A stretch of 64,000 bases of DNA from Kudoa neothunni (lineage: Eukaryota > Cnidaria). The notes beneath the pieces are model-generated. The model made no database searches. It had not been told where the DNA came from and saw nothing but the letters and a program-made list of their open reading frames with translations. Location: assembly GCA_964304625.1 (NCBI GenBank), contig OZ199840.1, positions 10,416,001 to 10,480,000 on the forward strand, read 5' to 3'. The translations under genes and the position numbers were made by a program. Positions 12,028 through 24,010 of the stretch are shown here, piece after piece; positions within the stretch are counted from its first letter, which is position 1, and every line of letters starts with the position of its first letter.

Positions 12028-15000
12028 AATAGATCCAAATTTTATATAAAAGGTTCAATGCAAATGAAGCATTTTGCCAACCAACTAGGCATACCATTGG
12101 GTAGGGGATTTTTTGGTGAATAGAGTAGATCCAAACCGATGTAACATATAGAAAAATTGCATTCAACATTGACAGAGGTGGGGGTGTACGAATCAGAAAT
12201 CAGTACAGTAATTAATCCAACAATCATGGAATTGGTATTGAAACAATTAAATACTCCATACGAATATCACACCTTGAGGTGAGAGTTGATTTTCGGTGGG
12301 AGGTGTTAACAGCAAGTAACTGTTGGTTAGTAAAAATAAAATGAATGAGTTGGTTGGAGATGGTTCCAACCTATCGTTCTGTAATCGCCCTCCAATAGTC
12401 GCTATAATCGGCCACATCGATCATGGAAAAACTACACTTTTGGATACACTTAGAAAATCCTCGATCGTTGAAGGTGAGGTCGGTGGTATCACCCAAAAAA
12501 TTGGCGCCTTCACTGGTATGCAAATTCTGTTTAATTATATCCACGACAACTACTATATACTGTATATGTTTACCAAAAAGCGTACGACCAACAGAAGAGA
12601 CCCATTTGTTTCGTTGACACGCCGGGACATTTCGCTTTTCATTCAAGCCGTTCAAGGGGTGTTCAACCCGCGGATATGATTCTTCTTATCATAGCAATTG
12701 ATGATGGTATCCAAGAGCAAACAGTTGAATGTATTCGACTGGTTAAATCTATATCATGTAAGACCGAATCTTTCCAGGGAATGAGCGATATGTGTGATAT
12801 AAATAATAACCACTAAATATTGAATATTTAGTGCCTGTGATAGTTGTGATAAATAAAATTGACAAAATCAAACATCCTGATTCGGTAAGTGTTGATATAT
12901 TTAATAATTTAAAATAATAATCTAATCTATTGTACACATTAGACCAAAATTCAAAATGAACTCATTCAGTATGGGATCGTCACGAAAGAGATGGGCGGAA
13001 ATGTGGATTGTGTGGAGGTATCAGCTCGAAAAGTAAAAAATCATTGCACAGATTATATTTGATATTTATTAAATTTGTACACATAGAACATTGGAGTGGA
13101 ATCGTTGTTAAAGGCTATAACAGAGAATTCCAGTCAAATAGGCATTGGCTATGACACCTCAATAACACCTACTGGTTTTATATTGGATTGTAAACAGGAG
13201 AAACAACTCGGGTAGTTGATAAATGCTACTGTAACCTCGGTTACCTCTCATTGTTTTCAGGTTAACCTCCACAGTGTTGTTACGCAATGGATCTTTGTCG
13301 GTTGGAGATTTTATAGAAACATCTACGTGTGTTGCTAGGGTATGGTATTATATGTGAAACACAAGCTCACAGTAATCGAATCCCCAAAATCGACAGAACA
13401 CACAGTGTTTATCTAACCGAACCTTTAAAATTTAAGCTTTTCATTATAGTTACAAACGTTAATTAATTTGTTGGAATATAAAAATATAAGATTGGGTTGT
13501 AAATAATTAATTATTGTGTACTTTAGAAAATGTTCTTTGTTATAATTTAAAAATACTTTTTTAGTGCATGTGAAAAATGACAAAATATTTATTATATACG
13601 ATATTCACATACAATATATTTAGTAACATCGTACTATTTTAATTCATAAATGTAGGGTTTAAATGATTAAGGGGATAACTAATATCGCTAACTCTTGCCA
13701 TTATTTTTCGGTTTTACTCTTCTATTAAATACTTAGTTTGTAAAATTCATATTTATCAATTATGAATATATTTATATATAAATATATTCATATAAATGAG
13801 ACAAATTAACTTTAATTAGTTAGATTTGGAGCTATAAATACTTAGTTTAAATCAAATAACTTTTGTATAAATTATGAAATTAATTAGCGTTGTCGTGCTT
13901 TCGAACTTATCTTGTTACTATTAACTGTCATGTAGATAAAAATAATAATCGATGAGAATGGAAATAGATTGAAAACTTTTGGTGCAGCGATTCCCGCCAA
14001 AATTGTTGGATGGAAAAGTGAACCGTTGTCTGGAGATATTTTTGAAAAAATCAATGCCAAGGTTTATCCATGATCTATTGTTTATCTCATGAGTTCTTGG
14101 GTTGAAGGATGCTAAGAGGAAAAAAAATAAAAAGACCACCGCCACCGTCATTAGTAACGTGGAAAATGCGCTCAAAAACGCCAATTACAATGTCTCGAAT
14201 GTCAAAAAATATTCTTTTCAGGAGGAGAAATTAATTGTTGAATCTGATTTTGATGCTATGTTTGACGCACAACAAAGCATCAAATCATACTCCATTTCCA
14301 ATCCTTTACTTTACAAAATCATAGTTAAAGGTATAATTGTATTGTTTTGGTTGCCGAGCTAACTCTATTGTTTAAATGTGTAAGCTGATAGTCAAAGTGG
14401 ATTGGATGCCATCCTACAATCAATTGGACAATGTGCAGATAGGCGCGTCAAGTTCGATTTGGTTGGTTGTGGAATCGGAGTGCCTACCACCGACGAGATA
14501 GTCATCGCTAAAAATACCAAAAGTTAATTTGTTGTAAATTTGAGAGGTTATTGGCAGGGTGAAATCGCGTCCAGATGGGTGTGGTTAATTATTTTTGATG
14601 TGCAGTTTAACTGGAGTGTTATAGTTAATTAAATATAGCAGATTATTTAAAAGAGCTTCCCATCCCACCGAACCCTATAAATTTAAGTTGTATATGTATC
14701 TTTGACTATGAATAATTATGTATGTTCACCAAGAGCATAGAGATTATATAAAGTAATGAAATATTGGAAATTTAATAAAAACAATAGTTGTAACGTATAA
14801 AGTTTATAGTATAAAGTATGAGTGGGGCACGTTATTTTCAGGGTTTATCTCTAGAATGATCGACGAATAAAAATATACGTCGAGTTTTTCGATGTTTTCA
14901 TGCATAAAGGGGATATATTTTGAACTGTGTAAATACCCCTATGAAGCAACAAAATTTAATATTACATAGAATCTAATATAATTTTATTTTAATTTCACCA

Positions 15001-16905
15001 TTGTAATATAACTGAAGTATCATCGTCATTTTTTCTTATGATTTTAATTTACAAATAAAATAGTTATTTGTTACTCTTACAAACTGATATTTTTTATGAT
15101 TCTTTTGAATTGTCAAACATTAACAATCCAATTATTGTTTATGTATTTTGAACAGTATAAGACTCCCTCTCCTCGAAATGCGCGAGTGCGTGCGTTGAGG
15201 GAGGTTGCCCAGTCTGGCGAAGGAGGGGAGGAGTCATTTCTTAAGCGTATCAGAAGACTATGAATATATCGACCAATTTTCTCGTACCAGATTATTAACA
15301 ATTATTTCATTTAATAAAACTTTATGTTGTTGTTTTATCGATAAAATTTCATAGTTATATAATATTACTTTTAGACAAAATTTTCACTTTAGTCTGTTAA
15401 AAATTCTAGGCCCTACGCTCCCCAAATGTCTGTTTTAGAATAGTTTATATTTTGTTTTCAATACATAATTCTAAAATATACTCTGTAAGAGTGTAGGATG
15501 TTAATTAGAATTAAATTAAAAACTTTCAATATATACGGTTCAATTATATAGGAAATTTAAATTGACATTGTTATTCTAAAAACCTCAATCAAGTTGGCTG
15601 ATTAAACTCCACTTATGTATGTACAAGCTCAATGATTAATTTCAGCAAAAATTATTTTAGTCTACAGATAAAATATTTTTTTTAGAATCTATTATAATTA
15701 AAGATGTAAGAAAAATTGTGATTTTCTAAATCTCACTGTCGATAACCTCAGATCAGATCAGATCAGATCAGATCAGATTAGATTAGATTAGATTAGATTA
15801 GATCAGTTCAGTTATTTATTGATTTTACTTTGTTTAGGTAACATTTATTGTTTTTTTCCTAACTCCGATATTGGTCGACTAATGAGCAACATTGCTTCTA
15901 ACACTAACGACCATTCCGATATTTCCATCGAATTCCACGACATTATCTACAATATGATTGATTCTATTAAAGTAATATTATTTTTAACATTTATCATTCG
16001 ACCAATTAACTATAAAATGAAAAATTTTTATTACGCGCGCGCACAAATTAATACAGTGGTCGTTTTTTTAAAGTTGACGTTAAAATATAAATTAAATTGG
16101 TTTTATTTTGATAATTTATACACTCATTAATCATATAATTTGACATATTACCTCAATTAAAATTGAATTTTATATATTTTATTTAATCTCAATCCTATTG
16201 TATTTCCTTATTGTCACTTTCAGTGGAAAAAAATAAAAATGAATTTTTTATTATCCATGTGTAATATTATAAATTTTTTTAATTCGAATTAAATATGAAT
16301 ATTAATAATTAATTTAAAATTTTCTAAAATATCTAATCCTTCTTTAAGTTATGCACATAGTTTTAAAATCACATTTCAAACCAATTTTCGCTTCTATATT
16401 ACGCTGTCATAATAACTGTTTGTTTCTCAAATAATTAACCATTTTTTGATAATTAAAACTAATACCTAGCATAGGAACATATTGAAATGTGTATGGGAGA
16501 CACTATCAATATATTACAGATGGGAGAAGCCAAAGTTAAAAAAGTTTTCCAATTTTCCGGAAAACTTAAACAAACTGTGGCCGGATGTGAAGTTGTTACT
16601 GGTGCCATAATATCAAAATCTACAGATTATCCCAGCTACTGTCTTATTTACGATGGCGACCAACTGATTAAAAAATGTAATTAAATTGTTGTTGATATTA
16701 TGCACATAATAACATCATTATTGAATATGTGTGTGCTTTAGCTACAATCAAGACATTGAAACAATTCAAAAAGGATGCCAACCAAGTTAACGAAGGTGCC
16801 GAATGTGGAATTGTTTTCAATGACTTCAACCAGATGAAAGAAAATCAACGAATAAAACAATACAAAATAGTCAAACAACAAGTTCCATTAGACTGGAAAA
16901 TTTAA
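12028..16905 (+). CDS. MTIF2: Mitochondrial translation initiation factor IF-2
   Basis: GTPase that places initiator tRNA on the mitochondrial ribosome. Exons in phase: 12028-12100, 12152-12278, 12331-12515, 12581-12757, 12832-12884, 12943-13032, 13087-13211, 13261-13339, 13936-14061, 14108-14330, 14385-14522, 15838-15971, 16475-16676, 16742-16905. Motifs: G1 [19 protein letters not shown]3 [11 protein letters not shown]4 VINKID, G5 VSAR; then the domain II beta-barrel ([15 protein letters not shown]), IDENG, domain III ([12 protein letters not shown]) and the C-terminal barrel ([23 protein letters not shown]). The helical region before the G domain ([23 protein letters not shown]) is in the first two exons listed. 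The presequence exon lies further upstream and was not found, so the start is open. Introns are 47-150 bp except 0.6 kb (13340-13935), 1.3 kb (14523-15837) and 0.5 kb (15972-16474). The stop overlaps that of mRpL13 on the other strand. Confidence 0.95.
13761..13792. repeat. 32-bp perfect palindrome in an IF2 intron
   Basis: The arm TATGAATATATTTATA is followed directly by its exact reverse complement, with no spacer. It lies in the 0.6-kb intron between IF2 exons 13261-13339 and 13936-14061. It can form a cruciform; I see no other role. Confidence 0.9.
15141..15263 (+). other. 40-codon GC-rich open frame in the large IF2 intron
   Basis: An ATG-initiated frame of 40 codons ([12 protein letters not shown]... 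...SFLKRIRRL, then TGA) sits in a GC-rich island of about 110 bp, strikingly unlike the AT-rich DNA around it. The last base before TATAAG could be a splice acceptor (TTTTGAACAG), so it may instead be a terminal exon. The peptide is basic and has the composition of real coding DNA. I recognise no family. The opposite strand also has a 62-codon frame, which I consider the shadow. Confidence 0.35.
15750..15805. repeat. Pentanucleotide (GATCA)n/(GATTA)n microsatellite
   Basis: About six GATCA units are followed by about five GATTA units. The array ends about 30 bp before the acceptor of IF2 exon 15838-15971, so it lies near the branch-point region of that intron. Confidence 0.9.
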
Positions 16906-17486
16906 ATTCGTTTTTTTATCTCTTTAATCATGTTTGGTGTAGTGTTTTCTTGTGGCGTGAGTTGTAGTTTCGGGTACTTTTTAAGGATTTCAGGGGTGAG
17001 ATCACTGAGACGATGGTCGTTATTCACTCCATCGAATTTGGTGATATCCAACGGTATGAGTGATCTGTCGAGAAATGGATGTTTGTTTTCCGGGAAAATG
17101 AACAGTTTCTTCAGCATATCGTTACGATAGGGTGATTTACGAAGCCGAAATTTGATTTCCATCCACAATATGAAAGCTCGATCCCGGCTGTGAAAGTAGC
17201 CGGCATTTCGATATTTTTCACCTCTAGGCAAACCAGTTCGAGTTTTGTAAAAGTTCCCCAACCATGACTTTTCAGGGTACACTATTCGATCGGAATTAGT
17301 TATCACCAAAAAGTCACCGACATTCTGATTTTGTGAAAATGTTGGGCGTGCTCGTCCAATCAACACACGCGCCATTTCCAACGCAAAACTATCCAAAATC
17401 TGATTCTCCGCATTCGCCAAATACCAAACAGACTGAAGAGATGGAGCTCTCAGCACATCTCCAATTTGATCTAACCTACAAACCAT
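16902..17486 (-). CDS. MRPL13: Mitochondrial ribosomal protein L13 (uL13m)
   Basis: Large-subunit mitoribosomal protein. The frame is open on the minus strand from 17630, but homology begins shortly after the Met at 17486; the preceding AT-rich residues look like untranslated sequence read through. Conserved features in order: SVWYLANAENQILDSFA (the family's WYLLD start), ARVLIGRARPTF, VGDFLVITNSDRIVY, KTRTGLPRGEKYRNAGYFHSRD, and the C-terminal LTPEILKKYPKL, which matches the typical YTPEEI..FPRL tail. Length is about 194 residues against roughly 178 in vertebrates. A small upstream exon cannot be excluded because a splice-like TTTGTAGGTTAG lies just after the ATG. It is tail to tail with mitochondrial IF2, with overlapping stop codons, so the two transcripts must overlap in their 3' ends. 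Confidence 0.92.
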   Translation of the reverse strand: MVCRLDQIGDVLRAPSLQSVWYLANAENQILDSFALEMARVLIGRARPTFSQNQNVGDFLVITNSDRIVYPEKSWLGNFYKTRTGLPRGEKYRNAGYFHSRDRAFILWMEIKFRLRKSPYRNDMLKKLFIFPENKHPFLDRSLIPLDITKFDGVNNDHRLSDLTPEILKKYPKLQLTPQENTTPNMIKEIKKRI

Positions 17487-17639
17487 GTGGATTTTGTATT
17501 TTTGTGCATGCGCAATGGTAAAATGACAAATCATTTGCATTTGGATGATAGATAATATTTTACGAATTGTATTTGAAATCTTCATTATATTTAATAAGGT
17601 GGATATGAAAAAATATTTCATATTTAACATTAATTTTCG

Positions 17640-18220
17640 AATATAAATCGATAACTTTGTTGATGACTTAAGATCGGTTTTTAACCGCCGGTTTTGGATT
17701 TTAAAAATTTATTTTTTAATTAGTATAAATTAACTTTTATTATTAATTTATATAGTATTTTATACAAAAAATGCGATTTTTAAGTTCTAAAGCGTTCAAA
17801 AATTTTCTGAGTGAAACGTGTTTTAACAGCGATTAAATTTTTTTGTTCATTATTACGGTAATTGTATTGGATATTTGGAGTTATATTATTAAGCTTGCTA
17901 ATGAAAAAGCGGTTAAAGTGCAGAACAGGTCGGTGGATTAATTATTAATCTTTGCGTTTATTTGCTGCATTATTTTTAGGCAGCGTCTGTTGGCGGGTAC
18001 AAATTCGGTTTATTATATTTTTGAATTGCTTATTATACAAAATATGTGTATAATGATTTAAATGAATATTTAAAAGTTTAGTTAAAGTTCATATTGATAA
18101 AATTTTTATTTTTATATTTTTTTATTGTAAAATAAAAATAATGTATTCATCACTTGATGATATAACTTAAAATCATTGTATACAAGTAAGATATTTCTTC
18201 GTTAACATTAATTATAGAAA
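17640..18220. other. Non-coding spacer
   Basis: AT-rich spacer upstream of mRpL13. It must hold that gene's promoter, but no recognisable motif is visible. I see nothing else in it. Confidence 0.5.
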
Positions 18221-18229
18221 AAATGGAAT

Positions 18230-19420
18230 TGTTATACCCCAAAATCTCTCATTTTAGTAGAAGAAAACATGTGAAATTAATTCGTAATGTGTCTGCGTGA
18301 AATAAACACGGAAAGGAATAGCACAAGCTTTAGAATAATATCATTTCAGAAAATAATTTATTTAACAGTGGAGTTTCATTTAATGGTTTTGAAGAATTAA
18401 AATTACAAATTGAGGAACTCGAATAAAATACCGTTGTATTGATTGTTAAATAAACGTAAAGTTTTCAAAAACTTAATATATGTATGCATATTTATTGTAA
18501 TATTATCTATTATTTAAATGAATACGATCTTCTAGCCAAAAAAATAAAATTTTAAATTTAAAGTAAGTCCTATGTTTTTGAAATTTTCAATAGATACTGG
18601 CAAAGAAAAGCTTGTGTCGAAGTCTCTCAATTCTTCCCATAATCATGATTACTTAAATTTTTCATCAAAATTGTTATTAAATAAAAAAGATTAACTAATT
18701 ATAATTTTTTGTATTTCACAACTTTTAGAAGTGAGTGAATGTTCAAAGGTTATCCAAGATAAGTTGCTCGAGACAATGGGAGTTTATTTCTCTAAAAAAT
18801 TTAACCAACATGAAATGTTCAATGAAATCCCACTCAAAGAATGACAAATTTTTACAGACTCTATGAAGAAACAAGGCGCATGTATAGAAATATTGGAAAA
18901 CGGAAAGGACTTTAAAGATTTATTTTTTCAAGATTTGAGCATGAAAACAATCTTTGAAACATACCCAGAAATTATTTATATCGATGCTACTACAAGCTAC
19001 TAGATTTTAAAACTCCTGTGTATTTTGTTGCAATTACAGAATCTAGGGAATTAACTCAGATAGGCGCGACCGGAATATTTGTAGAAGAAACCGAAGAAGT
19101 TTTCTTTTGATTTATTAAAAAAATATAACTTAATAATGGAAACTAAAACAAAAGTCTTTCTTAAAGATAAAGGCATAATTGAACGAAAAGTCATAGAACT
19201 AATTTTTCCAACCGCAGATTTACAACTATGTTTTCATCACGTTCTAAAATATTTCAGTCTTATTTTAATGGTTCAAATTCGATACAACTTCAGTCATGGG
19301 AACAACTTTCTGATGCATAATATAAAGATCTCAAGTCCAACATTTCTTAAATTAAATTACCAACACGTAGTTATGTATCCAGAATCGTCAAACAATATTT
19401 TAATTATAGATTAAAGTTAA
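18230..19420 (+). pseudogene. MULE-type (ZSWIM3-like) transposase relic
   Basis: A Mutator-like transposase of the kind related to ZSWIM3 proteins can be followed in pieces. SFNGFEELKLQIEELE near 18376 resembles the N-terminal module. ILENGKDFKDLFFQDLSM, then TIFETYPEIIYIDAT (18930-19000), matches the catalytic-core start, where the family has F.DATYKL. After a frame change at about 18990, YKLLDFKTPVYFVAITES follows. After a stop near 19108, FLKDKGIIERKV and FPTADLQLCFHHVLKYF correspond to the MTDKDFTERE.. and CLFHTLR motifs. At least three stops or frameshifts interrupt it, so it is dead. Ends were not found. Confidence 0.8.
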
Positions 19421-19635
19421 ATGGTGGGTAATCATATACTAACATGTTTATTCTGAACGTAATATTTCAACTAGTATTGCCAAAATTACACTTTAAATAC
19501 AAAAACTAAATAAATGAGCATATAATAATCATAATTTGTTTGGGTTAAATTAGGGTATAAATTAAAAAATTATAGTTGGAATTAATAAAATAATAAATTT
19601 TTCATCACATACTAAAATTGAATGATTCTAAATAA

Positions 19636-19700
19636 CAGTGGTTCTCAAACCCTAAAACGACTTCTGCATTGGTGATACACCCAACACATGCGCGCGCAAA
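19636..19700 (+). mobile_element. hAT-type terminal sequence (isolated end)
   Basis: CAGTGGTTCTCAAACC is the classic terminus of hAT/Charlie-type elements and their MITEs. The matching opposite end was not found nearby, so the element is either truncated or its far end has diverged. Confidence 0.45.
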
Positions 19701-20019
19701 GGTGACCTCAAATAAATTAAGGAAGTGGTTATATCTCTAAAACTACTCCACATATTTGTTTGTTCATTTTTTTCATATTATATAATATTTATCTAACTTT
19801 ATTTTCTGTATGTTTTGGAAAAATTTGAAGAATAAGAAATTTTGAGCTAGAAGCACTTTTTAATTCGAACACATAGAAAGGGTATTTATAACAAATCCAG
19901 TTGGAGCAAAAACAGAGAAGAATAGATATTCTAGAAGGAGATTCACTCAATCAAATTATGCGAACTTCATCGAAAGAAAACACTTTATAATCTATCGTAC
20001 GAGGACCAACAAACACTTA

Positions 20020-20170
20020 TCCTATGTAACATGTGGATTATAATGGTTGTACTCCACCAACCATATGCGTGATCGAGAACAGAGCGGTATGGCACCACCG
20101 CCTTTTAATGCTAATAACGCAGGTTCGAATCCCAATTCGGAGCTTGTGTTACATCGAATATCTCATCTTT
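20020..20170 (+). repeat. tRNA-like insertion (SINE fragment or tRNA pseudogene)
   Basis: GGTTCGAATCCC at about 20122 is a perfect RNA polymerase III B box. An A-box-like GAGCGGTATGGCACC lies about 50 bp upstream and a Lys-type anticodon-loop string CTTTTAA lies between them. The arms do not pair well, so it is not a functional tRNA. The homologous flank of Kunitz copy 2 (about 32170-32260) lacks this sequence, which fits an insertion in copy 1's flank. Confidence 0.4.
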
Positions 20171-21552
20171 ATTAATATACATTTTTTATATTTTTTAATA
20201 ATAATCATTTATTTGATGAGCGGTACAGATTAAACTAATTTTTATTAGTTTATATGGGGAAAATTGATTCAGTGTTCAAACGAATCGGATTTCGAACACA
20301 TTACTAGAACGGATTATGGTCGAAATCCGAGGTTGCATTGTATATAGACTTACTATAGTTGGAGATATACGTGACAATAAGGATAAAAAAAGTATTTTAT
20401 GAATTAATTTTTGACAGTGAGAATTATAGGTCTCCTGTTGATTTAACAGGGATCTCAGCTATCAAAATTACAAAACTTGGCACAAATAATGAATTAAAAC
20501 CTTATACGCAACAATTAAATAATAAAAATAAATCCGAAAATAGCATACATCAGCCTTTATTAAATGCTAACATTAAAATATTATTATTGTTGGATTATCA
20601 AACCTCAAAATCTCATCAAGATTAGAGTCAATTATCAGCAAATATAGATATAAAGATGTACAAAAATAATTTATTGTACCAATAAACCGACAAATTCAAT
20701 ATTTCATAAGAAATTTATTTTCTGCATATGATACCTGTTATATTTTATGATTTCTACCTCGCATGCACAAGTCATGGTACATTCCATTTCCCTTAGAAAT
20801 ATAAAATAATATGAGACAATAAAGATAATAAAAATTGTTTATATTAAAAAACTATGGATTGTTTATTTATCAAATTTTTCCAAAACCTACAGAAAATTAA
20901 TTTAGGTAAATATTATCTAATACTTAAAAAATAAGTAAAATATGTGCATTAATTTTAGAGATATTCAATCCTTGACATATAGCCTGAGTGCGATCGGATT
21001 ATCAGGTATTTGAGACATAGCCACTGCCATAATTAATTTATTTAATTTCTCTTTAGAATTTAAAAGCTAACAGCAATTCTATAATGATACGTTAACATCA
21101 CTTTAATGATGATAGTTAAGAATTAATTTTATAATTATTTTTACGAGAAATTATAAAATAAAAATATTTTCTATATTATTTACATTTTATTTTGAGGAAA
21201 ATTTCTTTTTTTAGTCATTAAAAAATAAATATGTGTTTTTAATGTTATTCACTTCCAGAATATTAATTTACTTTTTTCTCAATATAGATATTAATCTATA
21301 CAGTAACATATAATTAAAGCTAAGTGATAAAGTTCAGTGAAACCGACAAATTTATTAGCTATTATTCAATTAGATATAGCGTCAAAATTTTTATATTCGA
21401 TATGAATAATTTTGATGTTAAAGCGCACTATTTTAATTGAAAATTGTAAACATTTACGATATAACAGTTTAATTGATGTTTCTAGATAACAATGTCGTAT
21501 TAAGCTAAAATTGTTTTAGTTGCTTCTAATTTTTAGCTTGGATACATGGGAT

Positions 21553-22991
21553 TTATTGACCAGAGGAACCTTTTTGAATTTTTAACTGTTCATCTTTATC
21601 ATAATGGTTCCCACAAATTGCTTTGCATTGCTCCACCGATTTGAAATTGTTCGTATTACCACCATAACCTTGGTATGTAAATGATTTGCATTTGTGATCA
21701 TTTTTATCGTAGTAGAACCTCGTTGCTTGAAAAATGCCATCGCTTTTCTCACCCGCCATAGGTTGAATACATGTTTCTTCAATTTTTATTTCCTTCTTAT
21801 AATTCTCTAAATTTATTTTAAATATCATTATCTTTAAAATACCGAGATAGAAACTTTTTGAAATTAAATACCTGCTCCGCAATAGCTATGACACATCTCC
21901 ATGGTTGGGAAATTATTTTTTTTTAGGATCAAATTCAGATGTTTTTATCCGTTCGTGGACCGGTTTCCATTCGTTTGCAAACTTTATTTGTGTGGTCGTA
22001 ATAATATCTGAACTCTGTGTTATCAGGTACATTTGTAGCGATGACGTATTGATCAGGGGGACCGCTACAAGCAGCAACTTTCCTGTTACTACAATCCTCC
22101 TTTCCATCAGTTGAATCATATTCGTAAGCTAATATTATTTAAAAGACTTGATAACAAATGATGAATATACGATAACACGTTTTGACACATTCATGAAAGG
22201 TACCAAAGATTCCTCTTGTGTTTGAATCTATTGAGACCGCGGCATAAGCGCATTTTCGATTATTAACGTCTGCAATAATTGCTGTGCCAGGATCTTTGTC
22301 TTTAACGTCTGGTCTTAGTGTACAATCCAATGTATTTGGAGTCATATATTTTTTTTTATCCTCGCTTATTTTATCATCATCAGCGTTAGTGAGCCCCCCA
22401 TTCTTTTTATCTAGAGATTATTATGTTATGTTATGTTAAACAAAAACAATTATTGTTATATTTACTGAAACAATACAAATAACACTCTTCGTCACTATCG
22501 TATCGATTAAAACTTCCTCCACACCCATTATAATTGAATTTCTCGCATTTAGCAGTTGTCTGATCAAAATAGTATTTTGTAGTTACACCTGAGTTTTTAA
22601 CACAGTGTCCAGGATGCAATGGTTTTTTGCATCCCTGAAGCTTTTCTCTTTCGGTTAACTTACCTGAAATTATCTTAAAAATGCTGTTTTAAATTAATGT
22701 ACCATGCATTTCACAAAGTCCTTTTGATGCAAAATTATTATAGTTCCCCTTGATACCACGGTATTCGAGAGGTTTGCATTTAGCGTCGTGGATGTCAATA
22801 AACCAACGGTCAATGACATTCTCCATACTTCTCGGGACATTCAATGGGCCAGTCTCCTTCATCCCTTTCATAAGAAGGTAATATAGGATCTGAGGAATAA
22901 ATTTAGACAGGAAGTTCAATCAAATTAATAAACCCAAAAAGCAATATTTTATAGATAAAAGTAGAAATATTTGATAATACAAGGATTTCAT
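21553..22991 (-). pseudogene. Five-Kunitz secreted inhibitor, copy 1 (looks broken)
   Basis: Same layout as copies 2 and 3. The signal-peptide exon (22991-22934, MKSLYYQIFLLLSI...) is followed by a divergent Kunitz domain (22889-22703), a canonical six-cysteine Kunitz domain (about 22670-22450), a four-cysteine domain (about 22410-22160), a four-cysteine domain with an enlarged loop (about 22128-21872) and a final four-cysteine domain (21806-21553). Compared with the other copies it appears interrupted about twice, so it is probably a recent pseudogene, unless the product is shortened or spliced around. The first three exons are almost identical to copy 2 but the last two are clearly diverged from it. 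Confidence 0.75.
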
Positions 22992-24010
22992 GTAGATTTC
23001 AATGTTCCACAAAATTACAACATTGAACCGAAGATTGGAAATTTTCGATTGACTTGTGATTGAAGAGAATAATTTAATGTATTAATACTATTATAGACAT
23101 ATTAAAATAACATTCATTATTATTAATCTTAGTATCTTATTTCATTTAGACAGTATTTAATATTTAATCTGAGAGAGCCGTGCGCATTTTATATGTTTGT
23201 CCATTCAATTTGAAAGAATTAAATGCAGTTAAATACAAAACCTCAATTTTAAAAGTAAAAATAAAATCGGTATTATATTTTTTTTTGTGACATAAGAATA
23301 TTTTTTCGCTAAAATCATTATACGAATAATTAGTAAATAATTAGGATTGCCTTGATATCAATTTTTTTTAAAACGAGTAAGAAAAAGTTATACATATTTC
23401 AGCACTCGCCAATAATCGAAACCACATCGTCGCAAATGCTTATATTTTGAATTCGAATCGTTTTTGACACGTACGCTATACTACCATAATTAAGAATAAA
23501 TTTAGTCTTAATTTCTAAAAATGTCATGAATGATAACTAATAATGGAATGTAATCTATTTTATAATCGTTAGATAAAATATCAATTTTCTTTAAATAGGG
23601 TTTTGACAGTCATTACGATGACAATTTATTATTTAGTAATATTAAACCACATTATACATAAAAAATATTTATATTATGCTCTACGTGGGCAAGAATACAC
23701 TTAACTATTAATAAAATATTTTATGCTTGAAATCAATTATTTTTTAGCCAAATTATTATGATACAGACTTCTAATCTTCTTTTATTTCCGTTCTTGATTT
23801 CGGTTCAAATGCAGAATAGTGACCGCATGTACCGATTAAAGATTATAATTAGTTCGTACATTAATCCTACATATTTTAAATTAAATTAATGTGATATTTG
23901 TTGATTATTTAGTGTTGGGAATGACAGAATTAACTATAATAAATTTATTTTTGATAATAACGTTATGCATTAGCTACAATTAATTGGCTAATCTGTATAT
24001 ATATATATAT
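22992..24010. repeat. Duplicated upstream flank of Kunitz copy 1 and dispersed repeat
   Basis: 22992-23250 is shared with the upstream flanks of copies 2 (34041-34340) and 3 (40555-40830). 23400-23750 is shared with 35690-36030, beyond a later insertion in copy 2. 23780-24000 is a dispersed repeat whose reverse complement occurs split in two at 53345-53470 and 54520-54590. A (TA)n run closes it at about 23996-24010. Confidence 0.7.

Noticed and set aside
12042-12227. Minus-strand 61-codon frame
   Set aside because: It is the shadow of the IF2 N-terminal exons, which match the factor's helical domain on the + strand.
14385-14527. Apparent premature end of IF2 at TAA 14525
   Set aside because: A donor GTTAAT at 14523 joins in phase to 15838, and the missing C-terminal IF2 sequence continues there and in two more exons.
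20359-20625. 88-codon + strand frame in the Kunitz copy 1 flank
   Set aside because: The duplicated flank of copy 2 does not keep it open, and no family is recognisable.
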